NCBI RefSeq assembly: GCF_032884065.1
Contig: NC_088868.1
Coordinates: 38,928,867-38,992,866 of the forward strand
DNA length: 64,000 bases
From: Artemia franciscana
Taxonomy: Eukaryota > Arthropoda > Branchiopoda > Anostraca > Artemiidae
Reading direction: 5' to 3'
Of this stretch, positions 46,390 through 56,721 are shown in pieces. The position numbers and the translations under genes were made by a program. A model generated the notes under the pieces. It worked only from the letters and a program-made list of their open reading frames with translations, did not search any database and was not told the origin of the DNA. Each line of letters begins with the position of its first letter. Within the stretch, counting starts at the first letter, position 1.

Positions 46390-47100
46390 AATGTACTATA
46401 CAGGACGTTATATAAACTAACATCAAATTATATATATATATTTACGTAGGCTTGACTCTTTAACAAGGCCCCTCCTCAGACATGTAGGTCTGTGCCTACA
46501 TGTCCGAGGGGGGGGGGGGCCTTGTCTTAGAGGTAGCTTACGTATTTAAATATATCATTTCGTTAATGTACATTCCATAAAATATGCTATCATGTACTAC
46601 ATTCCACCATCCGTCTTTTTTTCAATGGCCTTTAACTCTAGTCGTTTGTTGTGCTAGGTTATATAATTAAGTATCATTTATAAGGTAATTTTAGGTATCT
46701 AGGGGTGGGTTAATTCCCTATCTAACCTTTTTATTTTCGTTTACCATTGTTACAATCGTAAATGTGTAAATATAAGTATTCAAATAAATTCTAATTCTTA
46801 CTTACATCCACATCTAGTCAATAAAAACTTAATTCTGCTAATCTCGTCACTCATAGTCATTTTCACTTATTGCATCGTAATGAGGTAATTATCTAGTCAT
46901 ACAAGTTTTAATAACCAAACAAGTAGTCAGTTCAAATTATATAATATTCCGAAGGTACTAGGCATTTACACGATTGATTTTTCATTTCAGAGATCTGTAG
47001 CAACGTCTAGAGAATTTTCTACATTTAAATAAGGCTATCTAGGAGATATTTCACTCTTTACGGCGGCTAGATAATGGGTTTCGGTCGCCTGCAGGGCAGA
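46390..47100. promoter_or_regulatory. Putative mitochondrial control region
   Basis: About 700 AT-rich bases before 12S, where the control region lies in this gene order. They contain TATATATATATTTACGTA, a strong hairpin (46464-46524) and ATGTAC motifs (46394, 46569, 46592). No gene is recognisable. It is only part of a full control region if the segment is truncated at this end. Assignment is by position, not by motif. Confidence 0.5.
46464..46524. promoter_or_regulatory. Large hairpin in the putative control region
   Basis: CAAGGCCCCTCCTCAGACAT GTAGG (46464-46488) pairs with 46495-46524 across a 6-base loop. The right arm's G run has grown to 12-13, so it bulges. TTACGTA lies on both sides (46442-46448, 46538-46544), adding an outer stem. 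Hairpins of this kind mark replication origins in some arthropod mitochondrial control regions; that role here is an inference. Confidence 0.55.
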
Positions 47101-47992
47101 CTGATTTCAATGACCTTATACATCTGATCTCCTATTATTTGTACTTACAAACTTCATTCTTAAACACACTCAAATTAGTAAATAACTCTCATCTTACTTC
47201 TTTGCCTGTGATTATTATTTTTCGTCACAATATCACTTTTATACCCTATTCAGTCCTTCTGATCTTAGCATCTAGTAGTAAAAGTTTGATTCTAGCTAGT
47301 TTATTTACTCTTTCTACGAGTCATATGCAAGATATCATTATAGGTTAGAAGTGCAGTGACTGACATTATTGCCTACTTCTTAGGTATAGCGAATGAAAAG
47401 ATAGGGGGATCATTTTGTGCCAGCATCCGCGGTCATACAAGGCCCTAGAGCAAATATTTTAGGTGAACAGAGGAGCTTTGGGACAAATATATTTTAGACC
47501 AATAAGGGTGAAATCTGTATTTATTCTCTATTTGTTTGAATAAAGCACTCTTTAGATGACCAAACAACTAGGATTAGATACCCTATTAGTTCATTTTTAA
47601 TTAACCTGGGTAGTATTATTTAAACCTAAAGAATTTGGCGGTTTCTAAACTTACTAGAGGAACCTGCCCCGTAAACGACAATCCACGATACAACCAACCC
47701 GTTCTCGTGAAACAGCTTATATACCGTCGTTTAGGGGATTAAATAAATAACTGCTCTTAATTGCTTAGGCTAATAAATCAGATCAAGGTGTAGCTTATGT
47801 CCGGGAGAGGGTGGGTTACAATAAGAACTTAAACGGAATTTCCATTTTATCATGGAGAAGAAGGTGGATTTAGAAGTAAGGCCTATCAACCTGAAGGAGG
47901 CTCTGAGAAATGTACACATCGCCCGTCGCTCTCTTGTCCGAAGAGATAAGTCGTAACAAAGTAGGTATACCGGAAGGTGTGTCTTGAAAGGG
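47100..47992 (+). rRNA. rrnS: Mitochondrial 12S (small subunit) rRNA
   Basis: It carries the near-universal GTGCCAGCATCCGCGGTCAT (47417-47436), ACTAGGATTAGATACCCTAT, GGTAGTATTATTTAAACCTA, ACACATCGCCCGTCGCTCTC and the 3' end AAGTCGTAACAAAGTAGG and ACCGGAAGGTGTGTCTTG. The 3' end is set by tRNA-Val at 47993. The 5' end is an estimate from the usual distance to the GTGCCAGC block. Confidence 0.92.
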
Positions 47993-48050
47993 AGGGAGTT
48001 TGAATAAACATTTTGCTTACATTAAAAAGATACTCTTGAGAGTGCTCTCT
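47993..48050 (+). tRNA. trnV: Mitochondrial tRNA-Val (UAC)
   Basis: Acceptor AGGGAGT pairs with GCTCTCT (one G-U style pair). The anticodon stem is TTTTG/TAAAA with loop CTTACAT. It lies between 12S and 16S as expected. Confidence 0.85.
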
Positions 48051-49205
48051 AAATCTTTATTTACAAATTTATTTAAAACAACATTATATAAGTAAAAGAA
48101 TTGAATTTATTCGAGGTCTAAGTACTGAAAAGGAAAGTCCACTAATTACAAAAAAGTTATTGTTTGTACCTTTTGTATCAGGGTTTATTAAATTTCTACC
48201 TTTATTGCCGAATCCCGAAATAAGGTGATCTATATTGGTTAAAGATGATTGTTTCATAAATCTCTTCAAGACCGATATCGTTGTGAAAAATATTTCGTAC
48301 CTTTATATCTGGTTGGCAGAATACTCCTTTAGGGTACTCCGCAAGGAAGATTTTCTAGGGGACGAGCTCTAGAAAAAATTATATTATAATATCAAGAAAA
48401 ACATGATTAGGCTTAAAAGTTGCCTCGGTTTAATAACCATTGTTACTAAAATGATAATTTCAAAATAATTAATTCAGACTAGCCGATGCTAATTACACAA
48501 ATCTAGCAATCATAATGATAGAATTAGTAGAACTATAAATGCACTTAACATAATTTTTCTCATAAAATCCCAAAGGAATTCGGCAAAACTCATCTCCGCC
48601 TGTTTAACAAAGACATCGCCTCTTAACTTTGGGAGGTCGAGTCTGCCCACTGATGAATTAAAGGGCCGTGGTATACTGACCATGCGAAGGTAGCATAATC
48701 ATTAGCCTTTTGATTTGAGGCTGGAATGAATGGTTTGACGAGAGATGGTCTGTCTCTTCGATTAAATTGAAGTTAATCTTTAAGTGAAAAAGCTTAAATG
48801 TACTTGGAGGGCGATAAGACCCTATAGATCTTTACATTTAATTCTTTTGTCTTGCGGCATGTAATTAGACAGATTAAAATAATGTTTGGTTGGGGCGACG
48901 GTAAGAACAGAATAAACACTTACAACATAAACACATCAATAAATGACCATTGATCCTTAGATGAATAAAGACCAAGTTACCTTAGGGATAACAGCGTAAT
49001 TCTTTTTGAGAGTTCAAATCGACAAAAGAGTTTGTGACCTCGATGTTGGTTCAGGGACCCTACTCGGTGCAGCAGCCCAGAAAGGCAGTCTGTTCGACTA
49101 TTAAACCCCTACGTGATCTGAGTTCAGACCGGCGTAAGCCAGGTTAGTTTCTACCCCCAAGGCAAATATATTCATGATAGTACGAAAGGACCTCTTGAGA
49201 TTTTA
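48051..49205 (+). rRNA. rrnL: Mitochondrial 16S (large subunit) rRNA
   Basis: Recognisable peptidyl-transferase domain: AAGGTAGCATAATCATTAGC, GAATGAATGGTTTGACGAGA, TTGGTTGGGGCGACGGTAAG, TAGGGATAACAGCGTAATTC, GACCTCGATGTTGG and AGTACGAAAGGACC. Ends are set by tRNA-Val and tRNA-Leu(CUN). Confidence 0.93.
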
Positions 49206-49269
49206 TGTCAGCTTGGCAGATAAATGCGTTAGATTTAGGATCTATTTATAAGGAGACCTTAGTTGATAG
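49206..49269 (+). tRNA. trnL1: Mitochondrial tRNA-Leu (CUN, anticodon UAG)
   Basis: TAGAT/ATCTA anticodon stem with loop TTTAGGA; TGTCA and TGATA close the acceptor. It sits between 16S and ND1. Confidence 0.8.
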
Positions 49270-49280
49270 CACTAGCTTAA

Positions 49281-50177
49281 ATGATCTATTTTATTTTTTT
49301 ACAAGTAGTTATGGTTTTAGTTTCAGTTGCTTTTTTAACACTATTAGAACGAAAGATTCTGGGTTACATTCAGTTGCGTAAGGGTCCAAATAAAGTCGGC
49401 TTTCTTGGGATCCTACAGCCTTTTTCCGATGGGATCAAATTATTTTGTAAGGAAGTCTCACTTCCTCTTATCTCCAATTTCATACCATATCTCGTTGCTC
49501 CTGTGTTCAGTTTATTTCTTTCCTTTTTTTTATGAACTCTAGTCCCATTTATTTCTTACGGTGCAAAATTCAATTTATCATTTCTATTAGTCATCTGTGC
49601 AATGAGAGTGAGAGTATACAGAATTATGGTTGCAGGCTGGTCCTCTAACTCTAAGTATTCTTTGCTAGGAAGAATTCGCGCAGGGGCACAGACCATCTCC
49701 TACGAAGTATCTTTGATTATTATCATGCTTTCTCCTTTAATGTTATTTAAAAAGCTCGATCTAGAAGGGTACTTTGTCAAATCTTCTTACGCAGGGTGAC
49801 CTCTATACTTATGTCTTCCTCTAGGATTGTGCTGATTCATTACAATTCTGGCGGAGACTAATCGAACACCCTTCGATCTAGCTGAGGGCGAATCCGAGTT
49901 AGTGTCGGGGTTCAATACAGAATACATAGGAGTCGGTTTCGCTCTAATTATATTATCAGAATACGCTAGCATTCTTTTCATATCTCTATTATTTAGTGTA
50001 GTATTTGGGTATATAAGCTTCTTTATATTTTGTTTAGTGGTGTACTTCTACCTCTGGAGACGTGGCTCTTATCCACGTTATCGTTATGATAACCTAATAC
50101 ATTTATGCTGGAAAAGCCTTTTACCTACATCTTTAATATTCCTGTGTTTTTATTGAAGCCTTTCCCAATGGGGTTAA
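49281..50177 (+). CDS. ND1: NADH dehydrogenase subunit 1 (complex I), mitochondrial code
   Basis: 299 codons from ATG to TAA with no frame break once TGA is read as Trp (e.g. [14 protein letters not shown]). It has conserved [20 protein letters not shown] and [20 protein letters not shown], and hydrophobic segments throughout. It is a proton-pumping membrane subunit in the mitochondrial inner membrane. AGA occurs where Ser is expected. If this segment is nuclear the gene cannot be expressed there, because the standard code gives stops. Confidence 0.93.
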
Positions 50178-50182
50178 AAATA

Positions 50183-50252
50183 AAGACCCCTGGTCGCATA
50201 ATCAACCTTATTCTGCTTTCAAAACAGATGCTTTAATCGGCCAAGGGGTCTT
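50183..50252 (-). tRNA. trnS2: Mitochondrial tRNA-Ser (UCN, anticodon UGA)
   Basis: On the minus strand AAGACCCCT pairs with AGGGGTCTT. The anticodon loop contains TTTGAAA between CTGT- and GCAG-type stems. It lies between ND1 and cob, as in the ancestral order. Confidence 0.8.
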
Positions 50253-50253
50253 A

Positions 50254-51387
50254 TTAGACAATTTTGTCATTCAAATTAATAATAATTGGAGTAAACACAA
50301 AATATGAGAAGTAAGCACATGTAAGAATCTGTCCTAGAAAAATATAGGGGTCTTCTACAGGTCGTGCCCCAATTCATGTTAGAAGTAAGAAGACTGATAC
50401 CCAGGATCAAAACAAAGGTTGGGCTACAGAATAGAACTCAAGACCTCGAAACTTAGGCTTAAATGTAAAGGGAAGGGACACAAGAATAAGAATAGAAGAA
50501 ACAAGGGCGATTACCCCTCCTAGCTTATTAGGAATAGACCGCAAAATAGCATATGCAAACAGAAAATATCATTCCGGTTGAATATGAGCTGGGGTAACCA
50601 ATGGATTGGCAGGAATGAAATTATCTGGGTCCCCCAGAAGATACGGTCTAGTTAAGGAGAGAGTCACAAGAAAAAAGATAAGGACTATAAATCCCACGGT
50701 ATCCTTAATGGTAAAATAAGGGTGGAACGGTAACTTGTCTAAGTTAGTGTTAATTCCAAGGGGGTTATTTGAACCTCTTTGATGAAGAAATAAAAGGTGA
50801 ATTATTGTCAGACCGGCCACCAGAAAGGGGATCAAGAAATGAAAAGTGAAAAATCGCGTCAGAGTGGGATTATCAACAGCAAACCCCCCCCCCATAACCA
50901 TTGTACTACATCGTTACCAATATAAGGTACGGCAGATACTAAGTTTGTAATTACAGTCGCCCCCCAGAAGGACATTTGACCTCACGGGAGAACATACCCT
51001 AAAAAAGCAGCGGCCATTACAAGAAACAAAAGAGCAATTCCAGTCATCCATGTCTCGAAATAAAGAAAAGAACCATAATACATTCCTCGGCCAATATGGA
51101 AATAAATGCAGATAAAGAAAAAAGAGGCACCATTGGCGTGGACAGTTCGGAGCAGTCAACCGTAGTTGACATCTCGGCAAATATGGGCCACTCTAGAGAA
51201 AGCTAAGTCTAATCTCGCTGTGTAATGCATCGCTAAAAAAAAGTCCAGTAACAATTTGAATAACAAGACAGAGGCCTAGGAGAGACCCAAAGTTTCACCA
51301 AATAGAAATGTTGGCCGGCACAGGTAGATCCACTAAGGCAGAATTAATAATTTTAAGGGTAGGTTGCGTCTTACGTAGAGATAACAT
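50254..51387 (-). CDS. CYTB: Cytochrome b, mitochondrial code, with two homopolymer frame changes
   Basis: 378 codons' worth from ATG ([20 protein letters not shown]) to TAA (NDKIV). Heme-ligand regions are visible ([20 protein letters not shown]). Two interruptions: a run of eight A on the plus strand at about 51235-51242, where seven would keep [12 protein letters not shown] in frame, and a run of ten C at 50884-50893, where eight would give QWLWGGFAVDN. The two shifts add up to one codon, so total length is still a multiple of three. Otherwise the sequence is fully conserved (complex III). Confidence 0.9.
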
Positions 51388-51412
51388 TTCATTTTCTAAG
51401 ATCACGAAATCA

Positions 51413-51904
51413 CTAGATCATTGACCGTAAAGGTTTCTTATTACTGTTCAAAAAATCAATAACCAGCAGGAGCGCTAAAAATAAATATACCACTATAAAT
51501 GAGTAGGCTAATACGGTAAGTCTATTAACATTAAAATTGATGACCATGAAATCCGCAGGATAGAGGTAGCCCGCGGAAGGGCTCATAAACATGATATTCT
51601 TATTTAAAACTAAGAAAGATAAGACAATTGTAGGTAGCACTCATATGAATGACGTTAAATCCACAGCAAATTTCTCATTAGCTCTTAGCGAAGATACATA
51701 AATAAACATTACCAGAATCCCCCCTAGAAAGATCAAAAAGAGAATTAGTGAAATCCATAAAGAAACATTTTTAAGCATAATACAAATCAATAAAGTTTGA
51801 ATGAACAACGAGAGTGTAAAAGCAAGAGGATGATTCATTAGAAGCATAAACATGGAAATAACAACGATAGATCCTAGGATGTCAAAAGGTAGTTTAATAA
51901 AAAT
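51413..51904 (-). CDS. ND6: NADH dehydrogenase subunit 6, mitochondrial code
   Basis: 164 codons from an ATT ([20 protein letters not shown]) to TAG. Typical hydrophobic ND6 with [20 protein letters not shown]. The first 22 bases overlap tRNA-Pro on the other strand, so a later start is possible. TGA is read as Trp at one site in the middle. Confidence 0.85.
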
Positions 51905-51942
51905 ATTAACTTTGGAAGTTAAAGATGTTAATAACTCTTTTG
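51883..51942 (+). tRNA. trnP: Mitochondrial tRNA-Pro (UGG)
   Basis: CAAAAGG acceptor start and CTTTTG end; anticodon stem TTAAC/GTTAA with loop TTTGGAA. Confidence 0.8.
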
Positions 51943-52010
51943 AAGACCGAGAGATTCCTCCAAATTCGGTTTACAAGACCGACATTATTTTTTAATTACT
52001 CAGTCAATCA
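51943..52010 (-). tRNA. trnT: Mitochondrial tRNA-Thr (UGU)
   Basis: The minus-strand anticodon arm TCGGT-CTTGTAA-ACCGA (51966-51982) is clear and lies in the expected place between tRNA-Pro and ND4L. The acceptor ends are not resolved, so coordinates are approximate, and it may overlap the ND4L start. Confidence 0.65.
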
Positions 52011-52267
52011 TAATAATTTATTTATCACTTTCTTTAGGACTACTAATTTTCTCTTCAAGAAACAAGCATCTTCTAGTAACTCTATTGAGATTAGAATTTC
52101 TCATTCTTCTATTGTTCGGATTATTGATATATTCAAACTATATGAGAATAATTAACGCATTCATCTTTCTTAGAATCACAGTTTGTGAAGGGGCCTTAGG
52201 ACTATCAGTATTGGTATCTTTAGTACGTTCGTCAGGATCAGATCAAGTACAGTTCCTAAATGAATAA
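51995..52267 (+). CDS. ND4L: NADH dehydrogenase subunit 4L, mitochondrial code
   Basis: 91 codons from an ATT; contains LSLGLLIFSSSNKHLLVTLL, SLEFLILLLFGLLMY and CEGALGLSVLVSLVRSSGSD, ending QFLNE. It overlaps the ND4 start by eight bases in another frame, the usual ND4L-ND4 arrangement. Confidence 0.88.
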   Translation: MTQSIIIIYLSLSLGLLIFSSRNKHLLVTLLRLEFLILLLFGLLIYSNYMRIINAFIFLRITVCEGALGLSVLVSLVRSSGSDQVQFLNE

Positions 52268-53448
52268 GTGGTTCTTTACCTCAAGTTTAATATACTTAAT
52301 ATTAATATACAAGTTAATATCAGAATTTCATCTAGAGTGGGGAATCGCTCTTTTAACATTGACTTCAGGAATTTTCTTTTTAATAGTTATTAGATTAAAG
52401 CCAAGTTGGCCATTAAGCTATAGAATCATTCTTGCAAGCTTGTTTGTCCTCTTATGACTCACCTTTACTACGCAATCATTCATTTTATTCTACGTCTTCT
52501 TTGAGTGCTCTCTAATTCCCACAATTATTTTAATCCTCGGGTGAGGTTACCAGCCAGAGCGTCTACCTGCTTCCTATTATTTCCTATTCTATACTTTACT
52601 ATCCTCTTTACCTCTACTCTTTATCATCATTGCTCACACGAGCATCTATTCGTCATCCTTCTTGCAATTTTGGGGTAATTTTATAGACAAGATAATCTTC
52701 TTGCTAGCCATCCTTTCTTTTCTAGTGAAACTCCCAGTTTATTTTGCACACATTTGGTTACCTAAGGCTCACGTAGAGGCTCCAGTAACCGGCTCTATAG
52801 TGTTAGCCGCTATTCTCCTCAAGCTAGGGGGCTATGGTCTCTATTTAGTACAAGTACTAAATATTTATAGAGAAACAACATTAATAGGGATTTGCTTAGT
52901 AGGTGGGATCTTCAGCTGCTTGATTTGCCTACGCCAATCTGATGTCAAATCTTTAATTGCCTATTCCTCCGTCGCTCACATATCATTTGTTATTTTAGGT
53001 ATACTTATATCTTGTACTTACACTAACATAAGATCAATTTTAATAATGGTATCTCACGGTATTTGTTCCTCTGGATTATTCTATTTAAGCTATCTATTTT
53101 ATGCGCGCATCTGAAGTCGCAGATTCCTTCTTACCCGGAGAATAATCTCTCTTTTTCCATATTTATGTTTTTGATGACTTAGTCTTAGCTTCCTTAATAT
53201 AGGATTACCCCCCTCACTTAACTTCTTTTCCGAAATATATTTTTTTATCGGCGTATTTAGTCTAGACTGGGTAGTAGTAGGCCTATCTGGAATCTTATGT
53301 TTCCTTTCATCTTGTTATTGAATCTATCTATACTCCAGTACAAGTCACGGGGAAAGATTATATATTCTTAGTTGATTAGAATACAACTTAAAGGAATATA
53401 TAATCGGAAGAGCTCATCTGCTTCCGTTACTGACTTTAATTTTCGTCT
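52260..53448 (+). CDS. ND4: NADH dehydrogenase subunit 4, mitochondrial code
   Basis: About 396 codons from ATG (MNKWFFTS), open throughout. It has [20 protein letters not shown], the conserved [30 protein letters not shown] and SSVAHMSFVILG. It ends with a bare T at 53448 against tRNA-His, i.e. a stop completed by polyadenylation in the organelle. The protein is shorter than in many insects. Confidence 0.92.
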
Positions 53449-53509
53449 ACTGTTATAGTTTAAAGAGAATATTAGTTTGTGGAACTAAAGGAGAGTCATC
53501 TCTGACAGT
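53449..53509 (+). tRNA. trnH: Mitochondrial tRNA-His (GUG)
   Basis: ACTGTTA pairs with TGACAGT at all seven positions; anticodon stem TTAGT/ACTAA, loop TTGTGGA. Confidence 0.9.
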
Positions 53510-53510
53510 A

Positions 53511-55190
53511 TTGTTATATTTTGTATCAGGTTACATCTTACTAATTACCGGATTAATGAGTGTTTGTTGCTCATTTTTATTATTCCTATCAGATGAAATC
53601 TACTTATTAAAAATATCCTTTTTGCATTTGGATTATCAAGTGTGCTTTGATTGGTTAAGACTATCATTTATCTTTTTAGTTCTCTTAATCTCTTCTCAAA
53701 TTATAATTTACTCTTCTTATTATATAAGAGATGAAACTTTTGTTAATCGTTTCATATATATAATATTAGGATTCATCTCATCTATGGTTCTGTTGATCAT
53801 ATCTTCGGATGGATTAAGATTAATATTGGGTTGAGATGGGTTAGGTATTACTTCATATCTATTAATTATATTTTACAAAAATTATAGTTCTTCCTCTAGA
53901 GGAATAATCACTATTTTAAGAAATCGAGTAGGGGATGTATTAATTTTATGGTCACTAGGGTTGATATTTTACTCTAAGAGCTGGGATTATATATTCCTAA
54001 GATACTTCTCTTTATCAATTATGCTTTTCTTTATTCTATCTTCTTTTACCAAAAAAGCTCAAGTACCTTTTTCTGCATGGTTACCAGCAGCCATGGCGGC
54101 TCCTACCCCCGTCTCATCCTTAGTTCATTCGTCCACACTAGTGACAGCCGGTATTTATCTGATAATTCGTTTGTCTCCTTCATTTGAAGAGAGAGGGTGT
54201 TTTTTACTCGTTGTCATAGGGGCCTTAACTTCCTTTTTTTCAGGCCTGGCTGCGTTCGGAGAAAACGATCTAAAACGAGTAATTGCATTATCTACATTAA
54301 GCCAGCTAGGAGTAATAATATTTTCTCTAGGTTTAGGGCTCACTCTATTTTGTTATTTTCATCTTTTTGCCCATGCACTTTTTAAGGCTCTCCTTTTTAT
54401 ATGTTCGGGGGTCGTAATTCATTCACTAGTTGTACAAGATATACGTCGGATAGGGGGGGTTTCCAGGATACTCCCTTACACTAGCTATATTATCTTAGTT
54501 TGTTCTCTTAGATTAATAGGATTTCCATTTTTATCAGGTTTCTTTTCAAAAGATCTAATCATTGAATCTTCCGAGAGCCTGCACATATTAATTCCTAGTG
54601 CACTTATATTAGTTTCATGTCTTCTAACAAGAACTTATTCTTCACGAATTGCAATAATCTGTTTGTGCTCCTATAATTATAATTTAAGCTGTCAATACAG
54701 GGACGAAGAAGGGGATTATCTGACTCCTCTTTTTGTTCTTTATTGAGGGGCTGTTATAGGGGGGTACATTTTTTATTGATGTTTTCTGGGGGACGTAAGA
54801 ATCGTCTTAGGCCCATTTGAAAAGATTCTCCTTCTCTCCCTTATTATAGTAGGGGTGATTTTACCTTACTTTGTCAAATCATTTAGTTTAAGCTTAAGAC
54901 ACTATGTAAGTAGAATATTATTTTTACCATTTATTACAGGGCGAACAAGCTTCATACCCTTATTTATGGGTGAACTCCTTTATCATGAGGGCGATTGTGG
55001 TTGGGTAGAAGAAGCGGGGCCGTCATTAATCTATCAGAATAGCTTACGGGGGTCATCTCTATTTTCGTTTTTAACCTCCTCCCCATATAAGGTACTTATC
55101 CTATCTTCTTTATTATTCACACTATTTACATATATCTATAGCTTAACAAGAGTACAACACTGAAGATGTTGGGGTGGATGATTCCTGGAA
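53511..55190 (+). CDS. ND5: NADH dehydrogenase subunit 5, mitochondrial code
   Basis: 560 codons from TTG, directly after tRNA-His, open throughout. It contains [69 protein letters not shown] and [16 protein letters not shown], the membrane-channel core of complex I. I end it at tRNA-Phe; the next in-frame TAA is at 55251-55253, inside that tRNA. Confidence 0.92.
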
Positions 55191-55257
55191 ATATTTAAAG
55201 GACATTTATCCATCTATGCATTGAAAATGCATTGTATTAAATATACTATATAAATAG
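55191..55257 (+). tRNA. trnF: Mitochondrial tRNA-Phe (GAA)
   Basis: Anticodon arm ATGCA-TTGAAAA-TGCAT (55216-55232), T-arm GTAT-TAAAT-ATAC. Acceptor ATATTTA/TAAATAG pairs at six of seven positions. It follows ND5 on the same strand. Confidence 0.75.
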
Positions 55258-55264
55258 GCAGTGA

Positions 55265-55317
55265 GTAGAATTTAACTACCCGGTTGAAGAGTTAGCAGCT
55301 CCCATCCTTCTTTCTAC
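55265..55317 (-). tRNA. trnS1: Mitochondrial tRNA-Ser (AGN, anticodon GCU)
   Basis: On the minus strand GTAGAA pairs with TTCTAC, and GAGCTGCTAACTC carries the GCT anticodon. It is only about 53 nt long, fitting the armless tRNA-Ser of animals. No separate tRNA-Glu was found next to it. Confidence 0.65.
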
Positions 55318-55320
55318 CTC

Positions 55321-55382
55321 TTAACAGGGGTCATCCCTTTCTCTTCATTAACAATGAAGCGCTATTAATTAGCTTCTGCTAA
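55321..55382 (-). tRNA. trnN: Mitochondrial tRNA-Asn (GUU)
   Basis: TTAGCAG pairs with CTGTTAA; anticodon arm CTTCA-TTGTTAA-TGAAG is perfect. Confidence 0.88.
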
Positions 55383-55447
55383 AGAGTGGGGACCGAAAGG
55401 CCTAAATTCAGGTCGAAACTGGATTTGATAACATCAATTCTCACTCT
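55383..55447 (-). tRNA. trnR: Mitochondrial tRNA-Arg (UCG)
   Basis: AGAGTG and CACTCT close the acceptor; the anticodon loop is TTTCGAC. It directly abuts tRNA-Asn. Confidence 0.8.
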
Positions 55448-55449
55448 GA

Positions 55450-55507
55450 GAGAAGGAACATCCCTCTTTTAGGATGCAAACCCAATGTTCTATTTAAACT
55501 ATTCTCC
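55450..55507 (-). tRNA. trnA: Mitochondrial tRNA-Ala (UGC)
   Basis: Anticodon arm TTGGG-TTTGCAT-CCTAA; GAGAA and TTCTC close the acceptor with some mismatches. Ends are approximate. Confidence 0.75.
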
Positions 55508-55537
55508 TGAATAAAGCGTCTTTGATAAAGTTAATGA

Positions 55538-55876
55538 TTATTTAATTCATCTTAGGGCACCTTCCCTTCACTCATAAAATACCCCTGCAACAAGGATGAA
55601 AGAAAAGAAGATAATCAGGTAGGTTGTCGGGTAAGATATGTTCAAATATACTATAGGTAGAAGTAAGGTAATCTCTACATCAAAAATAAGAAAAATTAGA
55701 GCAATAACAAAGAACCGAATAGAAAAGGGGGTACGAGAAGAATTCAAAGGATCGAATCCGCATTCAAATGGTGAACTCTTTTCGCGATCCAGAGATACTT
55801 TCTTATTCACAAACACTCCGAGGGTTAACACAATAAAAACAAGCATAAAAATTCTTAATCAAATTAAAATAATTAT
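55538..55876 (-). CDS. ND3: NADH dehydrogenase subunit 3, mitochondrial code
   Basis: 113 codons from ATA ([20 protein letters not shown]) to TAA. It contains the conserved [20 protein letters not shown] and [13 protein letters not shown]. Reading TGA as Trp extends the C-terminus through YEWREGALSWIK, which matches the family's usual YEW-x-QG-x-L-x-W ending and confirms the code. Confidence 0.92.
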
Positions 55877-55934
55877 CTTTCCCTAGCAGGATCCCTTGAT
55901 TGGAAGTCAAGTATAATATTTATACTAGAAAGAT
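55875..55934 (-). tRNA. trnG: Mitochondrial tRNA-Gly (UCC)
   Basis: ATCTTTC pairs with GAAAGAT; anticodon arm CTTGA-CTTCCAA-TCAAG. It overlaps the ND3 start by two bases. Confidence 0.88.
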
Positions 55935-55935
55935 T

Positions 55936-56721
55936 CTATTCACCTCATCAGTAGATAGAGAGATAGAGAAACAATCAGACAACATCAACAAAGTGTCAAT
56001 ATCAAGCTGCAGCTTCAAACCCGAAATGATGTTGGGGAGAAAAGTAGCACTTAGTGTGACGTAAGATGCAAATTATAAGAAAAATAGTACCAATAAGTAC
56101 ATGTAAACCATGAAAACCTGTCGCTAAAAAGAATGTAGACCCATAGATTCTATCCGCAATAGTAAATGAGGCTTCTATATACTCCAACCCTTGAAGAAAT
56201 GAAAAATATAACCCCAGCAATACAGTAAATAGAAGTCCCTGAAGGCATTGATCAAAATTATTTTCTATTAAGGCATGGTGGGCTCAAGTTACCGTAACTC
56301 CTAAAGCCAGTAGGATACTTGTGTTAAGCAGGGGTACTTGAAATGGATTAAAGCTTTCCACTCCAATTGGGGGCCATAAGGCCCCAACTTCAATATTTGG
56401 CGACAAACTTCTGTGAAAAAATGACCAAAAGAAAGAGACAAAAAAGAAAACTTCAGAGATAATAAATAGGATTATTCCCCATCGCAATCCAAATCCGACC
56501 TTCGTTGAATGTATTCCTTGAAAAGTAGCTTCTCGTGATACGTCTCGTCACCATTGATATGAAACAAATATGATTGTGATTAATCCTGTAAAAAATAGCA
56601 TTCTATCAAACGAATGAAACCACTTGACAAGTCCAGAAGTTATTGCAAAAGCTCCTATTCCGGTAGCTAGGGGTCAAGGTCTAATATTAACCAAATGATA
56701 CGGGTGATTTAATTGATTCAT
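55936..56721 (-). CDS. COX3: Cytochrome c oxidase subunit III, mitochondrial code
   Basis: 261 residues plus stop, the normal length, open throughout. It contains [72 protein letters not shown] and [20 protein letters not shown]. It is an inner-membrane subunit of complex IV. Confidence 0.95.

Noticed and set aside
50914-51180. 88-codon minus-strand open frame inside cob
   Set aside because: Out of frame with cob; the true frame gives the conserved cytochrome b sequence.
49281-55253. Apparent repeated breaks in ND1, ND4 and ND5 in the standard code
   Set aside because: All are TGA, which is Trp in the invertebrate mitochondrial code, so they are not pseudogene lesions.
55508-55537. tRNA-Glu in the ND5-ND3 cluster
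   Set aside because: No clover-leaf with a TTC anticodon could be built here or next to tRNA-Phe; left unassigned.
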